Shown piece after piece: positions 40,431 to 53,071 of a stretch of 64,000 nt of DNA. A program made the translations under genes and the position numbers. A model generated the notes under the pieces. The model did no database searches. It was given only the letters and a program-made list of their open reading frames with translations, and was not told where the DNA came from. Each line of letters begins with the position of its first letter. Position 1 is the stretch's first letter. This DNA is from Hybos culiciformis (Eukaryota; Arthropoda; Insecta; Diptera; Hybotidae), in contig OZ023273.1 in assembly GCA_964007475.1 (NCBI GenBank), positions 133,356,732 to 133,420,731 on the forward strand, written 5' to 3'.

Positions 40431-41089
40431 GAAAGATAAAGTAAAAGTATAATTTAAAAAAAAATAATGACGATGGTGGTGAAGTCATTTTTTTATAATG
40501 ATTTTACACATTTTTGATCAGATGATAAAAAAAAAAAAAAAGTCATAGTTCAATCAAAACTCAGTAGTGACACAAAATGAAATTTTTAATTTTTTTTTTA
40601 AATAACTAATAATGAAATTGTGTTTTTTTATTTTACTACGGATAACAGCTGAATTTCCCACCTAGTCATTAGGTTAAAATATTCTAATCGAGATTATAAC
40701 CCATTTTTCAGTCAAAAAAAATTTTTATATAAGTTTTTGTTCATAAAATACAATGGAATTTTTGATTATTTTTTTTTTTTAGCACATTGTAATAACTTAA
40801 TTATTAAAAATAAAATTTAGAAAATTCTCAGTATAATGAACATTATGCATAAAATAATAATTACGCTTATCTTAATTAATGAGAGAAATTAAAATTGACA
40901 ATTAAAAAAAAATTAATAAATAATAATAATTACTATTGTAATTACTTACCTACTCTATCATCATTATTAAAAAAAAAAAAATTGTATTTACTTAGAAACA
41001 ATATTGTTTTCTATATTTTGGTGTAAATTTTGATAATAAATTAAAATATTTAACATTTAAATAATTTATTGGCATGTAAAATTATTTTT
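40431..41089. other. AT-rich non-coding DNA
   Basis: This is low complexity sequence with poly-A/T runs and (AAT)-rich patches. No feature is supported. Confidence 0.7.
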
Positions 41090-41770
41090 TTTTTTTTCCT
41101 ACTCTGTCAGTTGTGCAACTGAATGACAAATTGTGAGCTCTTATTGTGATGCGAGCAAACCCAAAACTTCTTGAACTTCAGAATGTCGTGTTGGGGGTTT
41201 CACAATTATTGTTTATTGATTGGAAATCGAAGTATTTTCTATCTTGACAATTCACAATTCTACATTTTTCTACAAATAATAAAAAATGTTTAGTTTTTTA
41301 TTATAATTATTCAATCAATAGGCTCTACTCTACACTCTTTATCCGTACTGTTAATATTTTATTGAATTCCCCTATATTGTTGGAATAAAAATATAAATTT
41401 ATTTAAGAAATGACAATTTTATATATATACACAGAGTATTGAATTGAATTTATTAAATTTTTTGTTTTAATTAGTTAAATGTATTTTTAAAAACGATGTT
41501 TTTTTTATTTTTATTAATAAATTAAAACAATAATATATATTTCGTGAAAAGATGCACAAAAGATAAAATTTTATGGTAATTAAAATAACACTCACCTTAT
41601 TTTTTATTTCGTTGTTTTTCTTCTTCTTTTTTTTTTTAAGGTGTTGTTTGGTAACAAAGAAAAAGTCGAAGTGAAATTAATTTGATTGCGACTGCTGCAA
41701 CTGTGTTGTGCTTGTGTAATTTTCATGTGTTGTATTGCGGTGATAGTATCATTAAAAAAAAATTAATTGT
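41090..41770. promoter_or_regulatory. Higher-complexity island, possible promoter / first exon
   Basis: Sequence here is less AT-rich and has fewer homopolymers than its surroundings. On the plus strand a T-rich tract leads into TCAGTTGTGCAACTGA (41107-41122). This contains the arthropod initiator consensus TCAGTT and a 7-bp stem, and doubles as two E-box-like half sites. On the minus strand AATAAG|GTGAGTG is a strong splice-donor consensus, with the exon side ending at 41596. Upstream of it (41600-41760) is C/A-rich, start-free sequence typical of insect 5' UTRs. No coding frame is open. Whether this is one promoter, two opposed ones or chance cannot be decided from sequence. Confidence 0.3.
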
Positions 41771-43748
41771 GCGATGTATAATTTTTTATGAGAATTATTA
41801 TTTTGTTTTTTTTTTAACAATAACTGTGTTACGTATTTTGAGGGAAAAACTTTGATATAATTGTATTTTTTTTTTTTAATACTTAAACTAGATTTGTGCT
41901 GTAATTAAATTCCTTTTTTGTGAAGTTATTCTTTTCTTAGCAGCACTGTTCCTGGTTTTATATTTTTGTCAAAATTGTTTTTAATTGTATTTTTTTTTTT
42001 AAGATTAAGATGAGGTGTAAATGTCGGATTGAATTCAAAGACGCTTTTTTTTTTTGTTTTAAATGACTATGTGATTATTAGAAATCAAATAATATTTAAG
42101 CTTTGCAGTTGAAATGAATTGAAATAAGTAACTCTTTTGAGTTTGTTTAACTACAAAACCGTAAAATTTTTTGAAACTTATATATTATTTTAAGAAAACA
42201 AAATTTTATAATAAACCTAATTAGAATTATAATACATGTATGTAATTTATGTTTAATGCGAGGTTTAATGTTAACAGATCTCAATTTTATATAAATTAAA
42301 ATGTACATTTATTTATTTATTTAGTTTAATTCCATAAGTTAAGATTCATTTTACAAATTATAAAAACAATGTCAAAAACAATCAAATATAATTTTTTTTT
42401 TTATTGAGTTAATTGACATTTTAATATTTTTTTTAACAATTATATATTATATATGTAATAATAAGATTACTTATAATAAAAGTATATACACCAAAACTTT
42501 ATACACAATGTCAAATGAAATTAAATATTTTTATAATGGCATTGTATTTCGATTGCGGCCAAGCCACTTACATATAACATCCATGAAAACTATATATTTC
42601 CCAATAAACATAAGAAAATTGATTCTTGAAAAATAAAAAATAAAATAAAATTACATAAATATAATTTATTACTATTTTTTTTTGCAACAATCATACATAA
42701 ATATAATACTAACATAATTTTTTTTTTTTATCATTTCAGGTAAATTATTCTGAAAATTTTAATTGAAAATATTAAAATTTAAAAATTCAATGAAATGGTA
42801 AATATTTATTACTTATTTTATTTTATAAAAATTCATTTAAAAAATAAATAAAAATTAAATATAAAAATAATATTTGAGAAATATTTCCATTAAACTTCGA
42901 TGTTCGTAATTAATTGGTAAAAAAAATTAAAAAATTTAAATCAAATATAAATTTTTTTTTTGGTACTCAAATAACCTTGATTGTAATTTTCAATTATTTA
43001 CTTTATAATTTTAGGCGCCAAATTAAAAAAAAACCATATTAGACATAGATTATTTTTTGATTTGTTTATTCTTTACGCTCAATTATAAAATTATTCAGAC
43101 CGTATGGTCGATTCTTAATTAAATTAAAAATTTAGAACTTGTTGTTTTTAGTGGGTTTTTTAATCGTTTTTCTTTAATATTATACATTTTGCAAATTAAT
43201 TTACAAATAATTATTCTATATAAAGTTTTGTTGTAATTTTCGAATACTTATATATTAATCCGATTCTTCAATTTTGTGTTAGCTTTCTAATGTTTGAACC
43301 TTTTATTGATTTCATATAGGTCAAATGTTAATCAATGTTTTTTATACAAAATTGTTTTTAATTTTTCCTGTGTATTTAAAACAATTCCTGTCAAAAACTA
43401 AACTAAATTTGGTAAAATTCATATATTTTTATAATGGCTATACACTGTACAGTATCAGTATGTTTAGGTCTGGGTGAATGAGTATCGGAAAAACTATTTT
43501 GCACAGAATTTGCTTGAAAATACAAATGTTAAGTATACCTACTTTATATTTTGTTCTACGAAATTTATTTTATATTCTCTTCTAGGTTCTTTACTATGAT
43601 AAATATACACGAAAAACATTAAATTTGTTAATTTGTAAAAAAAAAATACAATAAACATTAGGAATGTCAAATAAATTTTATTTATTTATATATTTTTTTC
43701 AAACATTAACATTTTACGCAGTATAAAATAAATGATATGGCGGGAAAT
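41771..43748. other. AT-rich non-coding DNA
   Basis: No gene is seen. The stretch contains a candidate recursive splice junction at 42739/42740 and the small inverted pair ACC/GGT around 43100. A minus-strand TATAAAA lies at about 41957-41963, but no transcript structure supports it as a promoter. Confidence 0.6.
42725..42746 (+). other. Candidate recursive splice site (AG|GT juxtaposition)
   Basis: A long T-run followed by ATCATTTCAG is joined directly to GTAAATT, so a consensus 3' splice site abuts a fair 5' splice site at 42739/42740 with no exon between. This is the known form of ratchet points in long insect introns. The donor half is GTAAAT rather than the best GTAAGT. No exon in the window confirms a plus-strand intron. 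Confidence 0.3.
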
Positions 43749-43750
43749 TA

Positions 43751-43892
43751 TGCTCCGTTTGTATTTAAAAAAAAAAAAAAAATCATAAAATATTCAATGT
43801 TCAGCAAAATATTATCAGTATAATAAAAAACAAAAAAAAAAAAATAGCGATAAATTTACACTATTTTTTTATAGCTAACTTCAAACGGAGTA
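43751..43892. mobile_element. Possible Tc1/mariner-type MITE, 142 bp
   Basis: The left end reads TGCTCCGTTTG and the right end, inverted, TACTCCGTTTG, 10 of 11 identical. Each is flanked by TA (43749-43750 and 43893-43894). The interior is almost entirely A-rich and non-coding. TA duplications and a short TIR fit a mariner-derived MITE. TA is the commonest dinucleotide here, so the duplication adds little weight. Confidence 0.4.
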
Positions 43893-44418
43893 TACTTATT
43901 TTACTATACATTTTGTATCAATAACATAAATCATGTTTTTATTTTTCCCTCTATAATTTTCATTTAATTTTTAAATAATATAATAAAATGTTTTTTTTTT
44001 TGTCGAGGACAAGGTTGATGACCATCTAAGTAAGAAAAATTAAAAAAAAATAAATAAAATAATCATAAATGATAACAAAAACTTAATATAGTAAATATAC
44101 ATAGTATTATATTTTAGTAATGTTAAAAAAAAACCTACAATTTCAATGCTAATTTTTATTTAATAATAATCATTAATTAGATTTTACACACGAAAAAAAA
44201 AGAATTAATTTTATATGACATTCTCATAAAAAAAAACTGAATAGATTCATCATACGAAGATTTCACCAAAAATTCATTTTTAACATGAACAACAAATAAA
44301 ATAGAAATCGTAACAAAAATAAAAAAAAATTAAGAAAAAACAAACTTCCCAAAGTGCTTCAACAAACTTAAGACAGTTCTATAATGATTTTTTTTTACAA
44401 AATAGGGAATTTTAAATT

Positions 44419-44633
44419 CAAATATGTGGAACATTTAACGTATGGGGGGCGTCAAATAGTTCTGAAACCAATTGATTATGATTTTGTGAGTATTTAAAGT
44501 GTAAATATCATACTACTAACAACGTTCTATCGATTTCGTATAGTTTAATTCGAATATGTGGAACATTTAACGTTTAAGGCGTAAAATAAATATCTGAAAC
44601 TAATTGATTATGATTTTGCTAGTATTTCAAGTT
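44419..44633. repeat. Diverged direct duplication, period 132 bp
   Basis: AATATGTGGAACATTTAACG starts at 44421 and again at 44553. Each copy is followed by a GGCGT-containing patch, then CTGAAAC(C/T)AATTGATTATG and ATTTTG(T/C)(G/T)AGTATTT. About 80 bp of each 132-bp period is alignable with scattered differences. It is an old local duplication, possibly of a short functional site cluster. No protein frame spans both copies. Confidence 0.8.
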
Positions 44634-44819
44634 GAAAAATCAAAAATTACATTTGAAAAATAAAATATTCTTATTTTACTTAATTTTTTCATATTTTCTA
44701 TAATAAAAATTCCTCTATTTTGACGTAGAAAGTTTTTTTTTTTTTTTGCAAGTTAATTAATTTATTTTTGTTTAGATATAAAATAAATGTATTTTTAATG
44801 ATTTCCCCATTAGACTTAC

Positions 44820-44841
44820 GGTCGTTCGCGTGTGACTCAGA
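44820..44841 (-). other. GC-rich micro-island with donor-like edge; AP-1-like site
   Basis: On the minus strand TTCAAG|TCTGAG and ACGACC|GTAAGTC bracket a 22-bp GC-rich block that would make a microexon. On the plus strand the same block contains TGACTCA (44833-44839), the consensus AP-1/bZIP site. Either explanation, or neither, could be right. No flanking exon is known. Confidence 0.2.
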
Positions 44842-47800
44842 CTTGAATTTGAAACTTGAAAAAAAAATATAGATTATATAGATTTCAAAGTCCTTCTATT
44901 TTTATTTGTTTGCTCTAACCAAATAATATAAAGAAAAAAAAATTGTGTGAATTTTTCAAAACCCTACATATATTTATATGTAAACATTTTTTATATGCAT
45001 TTATTATTAACACACATATATTCATTAATAGCGTTGATGGACACAAATTTCTAATTTATTTAAAACATTTGGTTTTTTTTGTGATTTTTTTGATATTATG
45101 ATATTGTGTATCTACAACATGCTTGCATATATTTTTTTTTTGTTTCAACATAAACATAAAAAAAAAAAACAAAATCAAAAAATCTTTCATTTTACAATAT
45201 TTTTTTTTTTTTGTTTTTATTTTTTCATGAATTTTTAATAGACGTGAAAATTTTTAAAGTCTTCCGTTTGTTTTTTTCTCTAGATACTTATACTAATTTT
45301 TATATTATGGAGGTGAAATAAATTTGTAATATCGTATAAGTAGCTGACTAAATAATGTAAATTTAGGCTATAAATATTTAAAAAATAAAAATAAAAAAGA
45401 AAACAAAAAAAAAATAATGTTTTTTTTTTAGAGACTTTTGAATTATTATTTTTTTTTTTTAAAGAAACCAAAAATAAAAAATTAATTTTTATTTCAATAT
45501 TATGATTTTAGCCTTGAGTTCAGTTATTGCTCTAGCAGACAGTGATGATATTACAACAAGATATTTGGAGTGGAAGAAAAAAATTATAAAGTTTTTTTAT
45601 TAAACTTATTTTTGAAAATTCATAAAAAATTTTACTGCAAAAAAAAAAAAAATAGGGTGGGATAAATCTTTCAAAACTTAGAAAAGAAAAATTATTAAAT
45701 TTTCTGAAATAATTTTGCTCAGAACATTATTATTAGGTTTAGTATATTTTTTTAACTGAAACAAAAATAAATTATTATTTTATTCGAAAATTTAAGTTGG
45801 TAGGTGCTTATTAGTTCTAACAAACATATAATTAGTAACAATCAAAAATGCAGAATTTTTGGCGACAAGAAGTAATATATATTCAACCTCGTATTTAACT
45901 AAATTACAAGTATTTTCCTAAGAATGTTTAGAAAGTTTTATTTAAATATATCTAATTTCTGAAAATTTGATTAAAATTTTTCTTTCTACACATTTTTCCA
46001 CATATTTATTTAAAAAAAAAATCTTGTAAAACATCTTCTAATATAGATCCACAGTAAACTTAATTCATAAATATTTTAGTTACAACAATTTTATTAATAA
46101 ATGTCTTACACTTATGCGTGTTTGTTAATCTATGACATTGAAATAACTTATGATGTCAATTTAAATAATAATAGTTATTATAAATATAAAAAACCTATAC
46201 TAATTTCTTGAGTCAATAATTAGTCAAAATTTTATATTTTGAAATGTCAACCAAAGCTAAGCTAAAACCATCATACTTACCTATTTCCATTATACAGTTT
46301 AAAAATCAAATTATTTATAACAATAAAAATTTCACTTTATAGAGTCGCTAATTATCCAAAAACGTTCTAGTTATATGTATAATATATATTTTTATATATA
46401 TTGTAAATCTTAGTAGAAAAAAAAAATTGTTGCCTTTAAAATAGTTATAAGCATATACATACTTACATATATATTTATACGATTTCTTTAAGCGAAACAA
46501 TGAACAAAAAAGAAAAAACATATGGAAAAATATTCAACGCGCTTTCACCTTTACAGCTTAAGTTAAAAAATAAAAAATAAAAAAAATTATATAGAAGACA
46601 TCAACAATGTGTTTTGAAAGATTTTTTTTTTTAACATATTTTTAATGTAAATAGTTAAAAGACTTGCAGATAGACTTTTTCTTTTATTAAGATTTTCCAT
46701 TGAAAATATTTGAAAAAAAAAAAAAACATTTAAGTAAGTAAGCATTCCACTTCTTTTTTTTTTATATTTTTAAGTGAAAGATTGAAAGTGGATAAACAAT
46801 TACCTTACATTTTAAGTTTATATTATATTTTATTTTTAATTTTTTTATTTTTTCTAAATTCAATATTATTATTATTTTTTTCTTAGTTTTATTTTCATAT
46901 AAACAAAACATTTTTTTAATCTTAGATTAAACATTTTTAGGTAAAGAAACAAAAAAAAACATTTTTTTAATGGTATTTAAGTAATTTAAAAATTTCCTTC
47001 GTATTTTTAATTTGTCAATGACAATTATTCATCATATGAGTGAGATTATGCGTTAAAAATAAACAAAACATTTTTATACCCGCACTTACAATTGGGGGGG
47101 AATGGAATTTGATTTAAAAGTTTAATTTAAAAGTTACATTTTACTATAGTTACATTTAAAACTATTTTGCTCCAATTCCAGCTAATGAGTTTTTGTTTTG
47201 GTTTTACACGTTTTAATTTTTTTTGTAATGAAAATTTTTAAAAGAATTGTTAATGAGAAAAACATTTATTTAGGGCAATTTACTGTTTTAAAATTTACTG
47301 CAGAAATAATTGATATTCATCTCGAAAATTGAATGAAATTTTAAATTTAAAACAGAACAATTTTATGAAACATTTAAATTTAATTTGCAAAATATTTGTA
47401 AACAAAATATATATTTACTCATTGCATAGTTAAAGGGAAAAAATTTACGTAAATAAGATTTATAGATAAAGTAAACAACAAAATTGCATTTACACTTCCT
47501 GAGTCAACTTGTGACAAATTTTATAGAAGAAAAAAAATATGGCCAACCTGTGACAGAGATTAGACTAAACCTCTAGCACTAAATTTATAATTATATACAA
47601 TTTTTTGTGTAACATTTTTTTAAAATAAAAGCAATTAAAGTCAAAAATATATAGGTTTTTCTATTTTCCTATAAATTTTCAATCTTTATTATAAGTTTAT
47701 TAATTTCAGTAACGGTAACATCTGACTAGACTTAACATAAATTATATTTCATTTTGCATATAATTTTTATTAATTTAAATAAATTATATATTTTTTTAAT

Positions 47801-50800
47801 TCTTATTTATGTGCATGCAGAATAAAATTAAAAAAAAAAAAACTACTTACGCCTAATTAAAAATATGATGAAAAAAAAAAAATTTTTTATTATTTATTCA
47901 AATAATACCTATATGTGCATTTAATTTGCATTACAAAATAAAATATCAATTATATGTGTAGGAGCTTTTTTTTAACATATATGTAAGTAGGTACTTATTT
48001 TTTTTTTTTAAATAAATTTATTGTTTTTTAAATAAAACATGATATAGAAAACATCATATAGATTGAACCCATTTTAATAAGTAAGTAAGTAAGTATGTGA
48101 TTCAGTACATAAAAATAATACCTACATCCTACGTTTAAATATGATTTTATTCAGATAAAATTTAAGTTTATGGATTGATTTTGTGTTAGGTATTAAGCTC
48201 CTTATGGCGTGAAAAAATTATCCCAAACTAAGATAAGATAAGCAATGTTTTTCTAGAATTTAATATCAAATTTTTGTTACAAAAAAAGATTAGGAATATA
48301 GGAATCATGTAAATATACTGATAAACAAACGTTCCAAGTTTGGAGAATCAGCAACTATACATACTTACTTAAATAGTACAAGTCAGAGATTCAGTTTGGA
48401 ATTTATAAAGTTGACATAATCATTATTTATGTTTGTTAGTAACTACGATATATTATTTTTAGCAGCATTAATTCAAAGTCAAAATTAATTAAAATTTATC
48501 AAATTTTTTAATTAATATAACAAAGAATAAGTAAGTAGAATAAATTTAAATTAGTTATTAACTAAATAATTAATAATTTTAATTACTTTCATTTATATGC
48601 AAATTTCACAAAAAAAAAATTGAAATGTCCATTTGTTGAAATTCATTTGAAATTATATACTACCTTCACCTGTAATTTAAATAAAATCAAAAATAGAAAA
48701 AAAAATATAATAGTGGGTAAAAAAAAAAAAAAAATTATAATATAATCGTGCGTATGCATTCGTATAATACATTTATATGATATTATTATTATTTCTATTT
48801 CTATTATACATAATGTAAAAAAAAAAAAAGTTTGAAATAGGTAGATAATATTATATATATATATATATGTATTATATTTATTTATGTATCATTATATATA
48901 TTTATTTTTTAAGTTTTCTATTAAATATATAAAAAAATATATAACGACATATATGTACAATGTACATACATGTAGAAATATAGAAAAAAATTATAAATAA
49001 AATAAAAACGGATTAGAGAAAACCAGTTTTAATTTTATGTTAAATCATTCCATCGATTTTATACATATGTTACTTGATTAAATCAAGTTAAAGTTGTTTT
49101 ATTATGCAAATTAAAAAAAAAAAAAAAACAAAAAACTGAATATGAAATATTTCATATCTTATCGATAGAAAAATATCTTTTTTTTTTTAGAAATATTAAA
49201 TTATAGATTTTCTATAATGATGGAAATAAAAAAAAAATTGTATCTTGTTTTTGTTCTCGTTTTTAATTTTTTTTTTTTTCTACTAAACTTTGAAAATTTT
49301 CCCTTTCCCTATATTCAGGTTAAATTATTATTCATTTGTCAACATTTTTGTTTTTTTTTGTTTCAATCCCATTTTAAAGGTGAAACTTAATTGCCAGTGT
49401 TAATCTTTTGTTTTATTTCCCTTTTTTTTTTTTTGTACAAAATATTTATTTTTTAATAATTCTATGAATAAATAAAATTACTACTCTAAACTTTTTTAAT
49501 TCTTGTACTTAGATTAAGTTTCAGAAGGTTTTGTTACTTTTATCTTTTAATATAATGTAAAATATTTAATTATTTGTTTTTGAATTTTATTTGTAAATAA
49601 AATATTACAGATGAAATGGATCTGAAGTACGTAAGCACTGCAAAATACACAGAAACGAATTGTAATTTACAAATTGAACACAAGCGTTTAAGTATTTTAA
49701 TATAATAACAATAAATCCCTTTAAGAACTAATATTTTTTTGTTATTTAATTTCATTTTATTATCTGCAGGAAAGAAAATTTAACTTTCAATTAAGCATCA
49801 GGAAATTTGTTTAGCTAGGTTTATGCTTTTCTCAAATTGTACATACTTTATTTTTGTAATAAGTATATATACATATTAGAATAAGTTGTCAGAAATTATT
49901 ATCTGTATATTTTACTTAAACCAAATACATTTTTTTTATTATGCTGCACTTTACTGGTTATTAATTTTTCAAAAATTATTCACAGATTTTGACGTTCAAT
50001 AAATGTTTTTGTTTTCTTGAATATTTACTATGCTATTAAATTATCCAAAATTACCTATTTATACTACAATACTTATTAGTAAAATACAATGTTCCAAAAT
50101 GTCCATTTAAAATTTATGACCTATTAGTATTTTACGATGAAATTATAGCCATAGAAATTGCTATTAAAGTATTAGCTAAAAAAACATTAAAAACATAATA
50201 ATTTTAATGTGTAACGAATATGAAAGAATTTATATTTCCATTCTTCAATATTTTTATTTTACTAAAAATTTTTGTAAGATTTTCCTTGTTGGTCAACGTT
50301 CCAAAAGGCTCCATAATTTGTTTTTTTCATATTTTGATTACTTATTATTGAATTTTGATGTTATTGTTTTGACATTATGGTACTTTATTGGTTTTTTTCA
50401 ACTAATTTTTTTTTTTTAATTTATAAATTAAATAAGTTTAAATTTTCTCGATTTTCAAGCTGAAATTGGTACATGTAAAATTTACATTTAAAGAATATTC
50501 TTTATCACAAAATCTTGATAAAAATCTTAATTTCATAAATAACACAATTCTTTCGTGGTTTTAAATAATTGCCCAAATGACACCGTTAAGGATAATTCTC
50601 AAAATCTATAAAATCAAATCATTGAAAATTAATTCTGAAATGTGATACAAAATCTATTAAATGCTGATGACGTTTTATTTTTAAAGTTCAGAACTTATGC
50701 AAAAGTGAACATAAAAGTTAGCCATAACTTTATCATAATAATTGGCTTAATTTCACAAAAATAACTAAGTATCTAAACTTGTCCAAAATTCAAACTGAAT

Positions 50801-53019
50801 TTCAAGAATATACGAAGAATAGCAATCAAAGAAACTACCTTTTAATACAAAATAATATTGAAAAACAAAATCTGACATAAAATGTGTAGAAAACTTTTAA
50901 TAATAATGAAACGAAGTGCCAATGATTGGTTGTAGGTTGGGATGGAGGTATTATTAAAAGACAACAACAATAACAGAAATACAATTTTTTTTTTTTAATA
51001 ACAAAATCAAAGTAAAGAGGAAATGGAGACTTAAAAATAATTATTTTGTATTATTATTATTATTATTATTTTTTTGTAACATAAAAAGTTGCAAGAAAAG
51101 TCAATGACACCTACTCGTAAAGTTTTATTTTTCTGCTGCTTTGTATGTTTTGTTTTTTTTTTTTTTTGCTATTTTTGATTGCAAAGGTATTGTAATATTT
51201 TATGATAAACAAAAAAAAAATATATATCTAATTTATTATGTAAAATGTAAATGAAAAATATATTTATTATTCAAATAGAAACTATACAGAAAACAAAAAA
51301 AAAATATATAGGTATATATACTTTTACATAGTTTGAAATCTTCAAGGCATTTCATTCAGTTTGCTGAGCATAGAGAAACGAAAAAATTTGTTAACAAACA
51401 AATGAATGGAAAAATATTGCGACATTAAAATATTTTCCATTGAGTTTTATTTTTTAAAAGTTGTTCAATGAAAAAATATATTCATTTTTCAAAGTCTAGT
51501 TTTGTTATTTTTTTGAGATTTACAAAAATTCCAAAATCAGCTGAATAGTGACAAAATTTATTTCAGTTATCGTCTTGTTTTACGAAAATACCAGTTAAAT
51601 ATTCAAATAATTTCAAACTTGGTTAAAAGTCTATGTATTGGGGTTTTAATATTAATTCACAAAATAAATTATATTTTTAATGAAATAATATGACTTAAGT
51701 ATGTCTCAACCACAAATAAATACAATTTTCATTCCACATCAAGTCTTGTGCTCACCGTATAATATTGTTAATAAATTGTTCTTTATGTATCTACAATAAG
51801 CAATTAATTAAAATTAAATATTTGCATTTAAAAGAATTGATTTACATAATCATTTCAATTAATAGTTTTTTTTTCTTAAACTTTAGTCAAAAAATTTTCC
51901 CATCGCTTTATGTACACACACAACAGTGTATAAATTAACAAAAAATTTATATACAAGTATATTGTATAAATATTTACTATGCAATTTGGAATAAAAGTGC
52001 ATTTTAGTTTTATCTGAAAGACCTACATAAAAGTATTGTAAACAAAAACCCAACATCGCAGCAACATTTATTATTATTTTGTTTTTTTTTTTTCTTTTAA
52101 TTTAAAAATACACGATTCTTCTCTGAAAAATTTGCATTAAAATTTGAATCATTATGCAAAAAGTGAATGAAATCTACAATGGTTTAATCTAAATTGATCT
52201 ATTAAAGTAAATTTAGATTATTATGCACTGTAACTATATATTATTTGTTCTGCATTTTCATTATTTTAAAATATAAAATAAAAAAAAAAAAATCAGCAGC
52301 TTAGTTGAATATAATGTAAATATAGGTATGTTGTTTACTATGAAAATGAAAATAATCATTTTCAATTTTATTTAGAAAATAAATTTTCAATTAGATTTCC
52401 TATTGGATCGTCATCTGTAAATATATGTATTTTTTACTGATCAATAATGGAAAATACTGTTCTAAATTTGACATAAAGTTAAATTGAAAATTAATGCCAA
52501 CTTTTGAAGGAATGATATTTATAATCGTTTTTAATCAGTCATTATGTATATAACTTTCATTGACATTCTAATGGTGTAGTTTATTTTGTAATCCCATATT
52601 TATTTTGTTTTAAAAAATAACTAAATTAAATTTTCCAGAGTATGAAGTGACATGTTCGTTCAACTGTATTACCTACAATTGTGGAAAAGTATTAGAGAAT
52701 CTGAAAACATAAAGTTAATTAATTTATTCTATATATATTTAATCTATATGTTTAATTTATGCAACTGCAAAAAAATAATGTTATAAAAAACAAAAAAAAA
52801 AAAATTAATCTATTTATTTAAATTTTTTATTTTTTATTTTTTTTTATTAAATAACAATAACAATTTTTACATAGAAATAAATGCACATAATAAATAATAA
52901 AGGTATAAATAATATAGAAAACAAAATATTTATAATACAGAAATTTTTTCTATGATGATTCAGCACAGCTCACAGAGAAACACTAACTATAATAATAACT
53001 AATAAATAAAATTGCATAG

Positions 53020-53071
53020 TTTATTGCAAAATATAATGTTGATGACCATTTTATCCATATTTTGCAATAAA
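53020..53071. repeat. Hairpin with perfect 15-bp stem
   Basis: TTTATTGCAAAATAT (53020-53034) and ATATTTTGCAATAAA (53057-53071) are exact inverses around a 22-nt loop. The stem does not extend beyond 15 bp, so it is shorter than a typical pre-microRNA. It may be a small palindrome or MITE remnant. Confidence 0.6.

Noticed and set aside
41950..41970. TATAAAA on the minus strand as a core promoter
   Set aside because: TATAAA-type words are expected very often in DNA this AT-rich, and no initiator at the right spacing supports it.
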